Below are positions 60,050 through 64,000 of a stretch of 64,000 nt of DNA, piece by piece. The notes beneath the pieces were generated by a model. The model did no database searches. It had not been told where the DNA came from and saw nothing but the letters and a program-made list of their open reading frames with translations. The translations under genes and the position numbers were made by a program. The DNA lies in the NCBI GenBank assembly GCA_914767715.1, contig OU612071.1:10647493-10711492 (forward strand), written 5' to 3'. Positions within the stretch are counted from its first letter, which is position 1, and every line of letters begins with the position of its first letter. Source of the stretch: Membranipora membranacea (lineage: Eukaryota; Bryozoa; Gymnolaemata; Cheilostomatida; Membraniporidae).

Positions 60050-62720
60050 TATCAGTAATAATCAAAATTGTCGCGGGGTCTTCGAGCACTATGGGTGTCA
60101 ACCACCTGTTCGATGGAGAGTACGGTCTCATACCACTACCTTCCCCCAACATAAGACAAGACAAGTGGCACAAAATAAATAGAAACATATTTGGCGCTTC
60201 AAAGGTCCAAAAAATTGTATTACAACAAGGTTTATTTCTGATTATATGACTAAAAAGAGGGCCTGTGATCATCAGCTCTTTCCACATAATAATTCTCGGT
60301 TATTTCAATATAAACTCACATAACAAGAATACATTTAGGGACTTGGAAAATAATATTTAAAAAACCTTCTGTATTTATGCCTACCACATTGAATTGAATA
60401 TTATTGAAGGATTGCAAAGAAAATTGTTTGATGGAAGTTTCAGGAAGTGTGTGTCTCTCATCTGAAAGTGATGTATAGTAAATGAAAACCTATATAACCT
60501 GGAGTCAACATACTAAATATTTTATAGCCATAAGCCATAAGTGAATAGCAGGTTTGATTAGTAATGTCATCAACCAATCCTTGGGGATGGTGATATGTCA
60601 TAACCGGTTAGCACCATTGTTGACCAAGTCGATGTGCCCCGTAGGTACCGTTGATCTGGCCCTGCTGGGGAAGCTTGGTTTGTTGGTTATTCCAGCCTCC
60701 AGCACCCTTGAGTGTTTGCCTCATCTAAAGGCCATTCTGAATTTCTCAAAGTTGAGTTATGGTGTTCAGTTGTCTCCTGTTGCTGCTCCATGTAATTGCT
60801 GTAAATAGCTGTGAAGGTTGTATTTCACACCAATGCTAACAGTTGCTTGCAAACACGTAACTACTGAAAGGTGATATATCTGATTTAAGTTCTATACTTT
60901 CTTTAATTTAAAGTGACAGTCCTATTAGAAAAGTTGATATGTTACCCAAGTAACCTCGAATATTGTAAGTTCATCGGGCAAAGAAATAAGAAAAAAAAAA
61001 TTGTGGAAAATAGCATTTTTGAGTGTTCTCTCGTCCAATAGCACAGTCCACTCATCCATTGCCACCCTATGCAACACAGCATATGTGTAAAGGTTGTTGG
61101 CCTTAAATGGCCCATTGCTTGGACCCTTGTAGTGACCCCTCTTTTAATGTGGTGATAGTCCAAACAAATCAGGGAAATTTTGAAAAATATTAACTAGTTG
61201 ATACCAACTGTGGAGGCCCTAATCATTTCCTGTGGACTATAACTATATTATCATTTTTTTTATAAAAGGAATCATGAAAAGAATGGAGTGGAATTTCCAA
61301 TGGGATGGAAATATCAAAGCATTATATCATTATAGCATTGAATAAAATCTTCTGAAAGAGCATCCAAAAATAAACTGGTAAACTTATTCCAAGTAGGTCT
61401 TGAAGGAATTAGTTAAGTTTTGCAGCTTTGCAAACTGCCAGTTATGTTTTGTAGAACTGTATACTTTGTATTGAATCAGATATCTGAGAATTCATGCAAG
61501 TTGCATTGTGGGATTCCAGGTTATGGAGTCACCACATTAACTCTCCGCTACTGAGATTTGTGCTTACGAGCTCGGTATGTTGATTCTCATTATGTGACCC
61601 TGACTTACCTAGATGCGATCTCATTTGATTCAAGATCAAACACCTGACTCAAGAGCATGTCTCTTAATATAATATTTTCTACAGTATATGACTTCTTATA
61701 ATACAGTATGGTCTGAGTAAATACTCATCTAATACAAAGTATTCAGTTGTGGGAGACATAACTAGAAGTTTGCAGTATTTGGATACATTGTAAATAATCC
61801 CAGGGGTCTTGTCTTTTATATGAGAATAGAGAGAGATCCACAGCAAAATGTTGTAATTAATTAAGGCCCTGTAAGCCCCTCATCTGAATTTGTTGAAAAA
61901 TGGTTGGAATTTCAGGTTGATAGAACCTTTAACATACCAAACTCTTTGATGCATGCAATAAATGGCTACAATGTACAGTTTAATCTGCCTGATCATTTTC
62001 AATGAGATTAGCTTATTGAATTTGAACAAGATTCTCACAGTGTCTATTTGCCAATATTGTTTACCTTTCACTTGACATCAACATCTTAGCCAAGCATAAT
62101 TGGATGTATTGTTGGTATCCAAGTTATTTACCCATGAAGTCATAACCAAGATAAGCCAGTCAGGCTCAACTCTTGAAGTTGACCAAGAAGCGCGGAAAAT
62201 CAATGAAATTTTTTTGCAAATACTGAAGAATAAGGGCGCCAGAGAATTTAAGGTTTTTTGCGAGGCAATCTCATTCTTGGCATAATAACTCTGTAAAATG
62301 ATGAGCTTTGAAGCAGAGTTTAGTGAAATAATTTGATAAAAATATACAAATGGAATTTCGACCATTGTCTAGTATTTTGCCTAAAATGTTACAACTTCCT
62401 GCCCCCTCGCTCTTCTGTCAAAGAATGATCATGATTGCACTTACACCCAAACAACCATCATTATATTATCAGCAGCAAACGACTGGAAGTTAGGTCAGCC
62501 TTCAATGACTCCTGTCTCTCTGAATCCACAAGTGTGTCATGATGACTTGTTACAAGTGCAATGGAACGTGTGTGAAGGATTAACAAATAGTGTTAATTAT
62601 ACTTAATTGTACAATTAAAAATTTTGACAACAAGGATATCAAGGTAATTATGTAATTATGCCTGTTATTGGCTAACCTCCCTGCTTGTGGCACTTAAGCT
62701 GACAGATTAAAATTTATTAC
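60050..62720. other. no gene supported
   Basis: AT-rich sequence with scattered open frames of under 100 codons and no recognisable domain, splice pattern or promoter. An 84-codon frame at 60554-60808 has somewhat higher GC but no signature, so I leave it uncalled. Confidence 0.4.
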
Positions 62721-62728
62721 TTTAAAGG

Positions 62729-62778
62729 GTGTTGCCACTAGTCTAACATTTCAATACTATCTGTACTAGTGGCAACAC
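62729..62778. repeat. 14-bp perfect inverted repeat
   Basis: GTGTTGCCACTAGT (62729-62742) and ACTAGTGGCAACAC (62765-62778) separated by 22 nt. The right arm ends 4 nt before the U2-like segment. Confidence 0.8.
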
Positions 62779-62782
62779 TAAG

Positions 62783-62815
62783 ATCGCTTCTCGGCCTATT
62801 GGCTAAGATCAAAGT
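62783..62815 (+). pseudogene. U2 snRNA 5'-end-like segment
   Basis: ATCGCTTCTCGGCC, then TATTGGCTAAGATCAA and GTGT, matches the conserved first ~35 nt of U2 snRNA with one substitution and one inserted A. After that the branch-site pairing region (GTAGTA) and Sm site expected of U2 are missing and unrelated sequence follows (including a CTAGAATGCATTCTAG palindrome at 62905-62920). Best read as a chimeric retropseudogene or the head of a repeat element, not a working U2 gene. Confidence 0.65.
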
Positions 62816-63829
62816 GTCATGGCTAATGGCTGATTAGTGCCTGTTTCAGTATCTGGCAGCTTGCTGCACACTCACGATTAGGAGGTCCACCATGGCCTCA
62901 CCTCTAGAATGCATTCTAGCTTGCTAGGATCTATCACACTCTCAGTATGAGGACTCCGGGCAACTTGCGTCCCTCTTTAGGGGCAGCCCACCCTCTGTTT
63001 TGTCATAAGCAGGGCAACACCTACTAGGGAACTACCATCCAAGAGTGAGAGAGAAAAATACCAAAATTGCTTCCTGTACACCATATAACTGAGATGGCTG
63101 AGAATGACATAGTATAACATCAATAGCTCCTTTGTAGACAGGTAATGAATATATAGCAGGCTTACGATAGTTGATTTACCTTTGCCTCCCTCAGCCCACA
63201 TACCATAACATTCAGAGCTAACTCCATGCTCAGAGGATCTTTGGCCAACAAATAAAAATAGTTGATACAAACTAGAATACCAATTGTCTTTAGTTCTATT
63301 CTTCCAAATTTCTTGTGGATTTTGTCTAGTAGAACAAAAGATTTGCTACACCTATATAAAATTTGTGTGGTAATAACTGTTGTTTTAATATTTATACATA
63401 TAAGGAGGTGATAATATTTGCTGCTATTGAACTACAAGAAGCAAATAAGTCTCTGAGTAGCATGAGCTAGTCGAATTCTGACCTTTACGCATCTAACTCA
63501 ATTGAAAATCCAAGTTGCAGATTTGTCCCTAAGAAGTCTCCTGTTGTGGTTATACAATATGTGTCCCCACTTGTTTGGGGGTGTCTATATTTAGCATTGG
63601 ATTGAGCTTTAGTTTTTTCGTTTCTGATATATACATAATTGATTCTTGTGAAATTATGTAGTATTAGCTATATGATTTAACTCTGTACAGATATGATATG
63701 GTTTATTGTTTAAGTATTTATTGTTCAAAATAAATAATGACAGAGTGAGTAAAGAGAGTCCACGAATCCTGTTGGACTTCATCCTGGTCACGAACTCATC
63801 TCAATTCTGAAATGTTGAAAATATTTTAA

Positions 63830-64000
63830 ATCAATTTAAATTATGCGAATGAAATTGAACTGTATATCACAATACTATTACATATATATATGATATATTG
63901 TATAAGTATTGTATTCAGAGTTACAGCCACCAATAACCTCGTTTCATGGATTATCGTTCCCTGACTTTTCAGTACATATCTACAAAACTGTTATTTAAGT
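63830..64000. other. copy of the peptide gene's 3' flank at the window edge
   Basis: TAAATCAATTTRAATTAT, TATCACAATA and TTCARAGTTACAGCMACCAATAA occur here and at 56895-56985, just downstream of the peptide gene, in the same order and strand. By analogy a related minus-strand gene could begin beyond 64000. Its coding part is not in the window. Confidence 0.5.

Noticed and set aside
62783-62960. Functional U2 snRNA gene
   Set aside because: Only the first ~33 nt match. The branch-site pairing and Sm-site regions are missing.

Overview
The window is animal (metazoan) genomic DNA. It shows GT-AG introns, TATA/initiator core promoters, AATAAA polyadenylation signals, tRNA-derived SINEs, non-LTR retrotransposon pieces, and secreted proteins built from thrombospondin type-1 repeats (TSRs). 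The DNA is AT-rich and full of old repeats, which suits an aquatic invertebrate. I cannot fix the phylum from the sequence.

Region 1 (about 0.5-33.5 kb) is a head-to-tail cluster of four paralogous genes, all on the minus strand; I call them TSR-A (CDS 1513-4543), TSR-B (10820-14859), TSR-C (19286-22881) and TSR-D (27826-31794). Each has six exons: a 40-41 nt non-coding exon 1; exon 2 with the signal peptide start; exon 3 with a Gly/Ser/Ala-rich linker of variable length; exon 4 with one complete six-cysteine TSR; one giant exon 5 with 8, 18, 15 or 17 tandem copies of a 49-residue (147 bp) cysteine-depleted TSR derivative followed by a second complete TSR; and a tiny last exon adding a tail that ends Gly-Tyr-Tyr. 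All four coding introns are phase 1. Reconstructed lengths are 555, 1069, 905 and 1007 residues with the frame intact. The open frame of exon 5 seems to end in CRHYRPCK-stop, but that is read-through into intron 5.

Flanks and 5' exons pair A with B and C with D, while the repeat arrays pair A with D and B with C. This points to unequal exchange or gene conversion moving the arrays on a different history from the rest of the gene. The proteins look like secreted, highly expressed extracellular matrix, mucus or capsule polymers; that role is inference.

Region 2 (about 33.7-56.5 kb) has no intact gene that I can support. It holds several copies, in both orientations, of a large dispersed repeat (RepX), one of them interrupted by a nested LINE and SINE, and a second family (RepS). 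Within and around these are four tRNA-derived SINE families, a head-to-head SINE pair, a 22-bp perfect hairpin, and two small insertions with 7-bp target-site duplications.

Region 3 (about 56.5-64 kb) has a small three-exon minus-strand gene (57101-57826) for a 57-residue secreted cationic amphipathic peptide, probably a host-defence type peptide. Its core promoter has nearly the same geometry as the TSR genes. Promoter remnants of relatives lie at 53.0 and 58.9 kb, and the right edge of the window resembles the 3' flank of this gene, so another family member may start just beyond it. A U2 snRNA-like 5' end joined to unrelated sequence lies at 62.78 kb.
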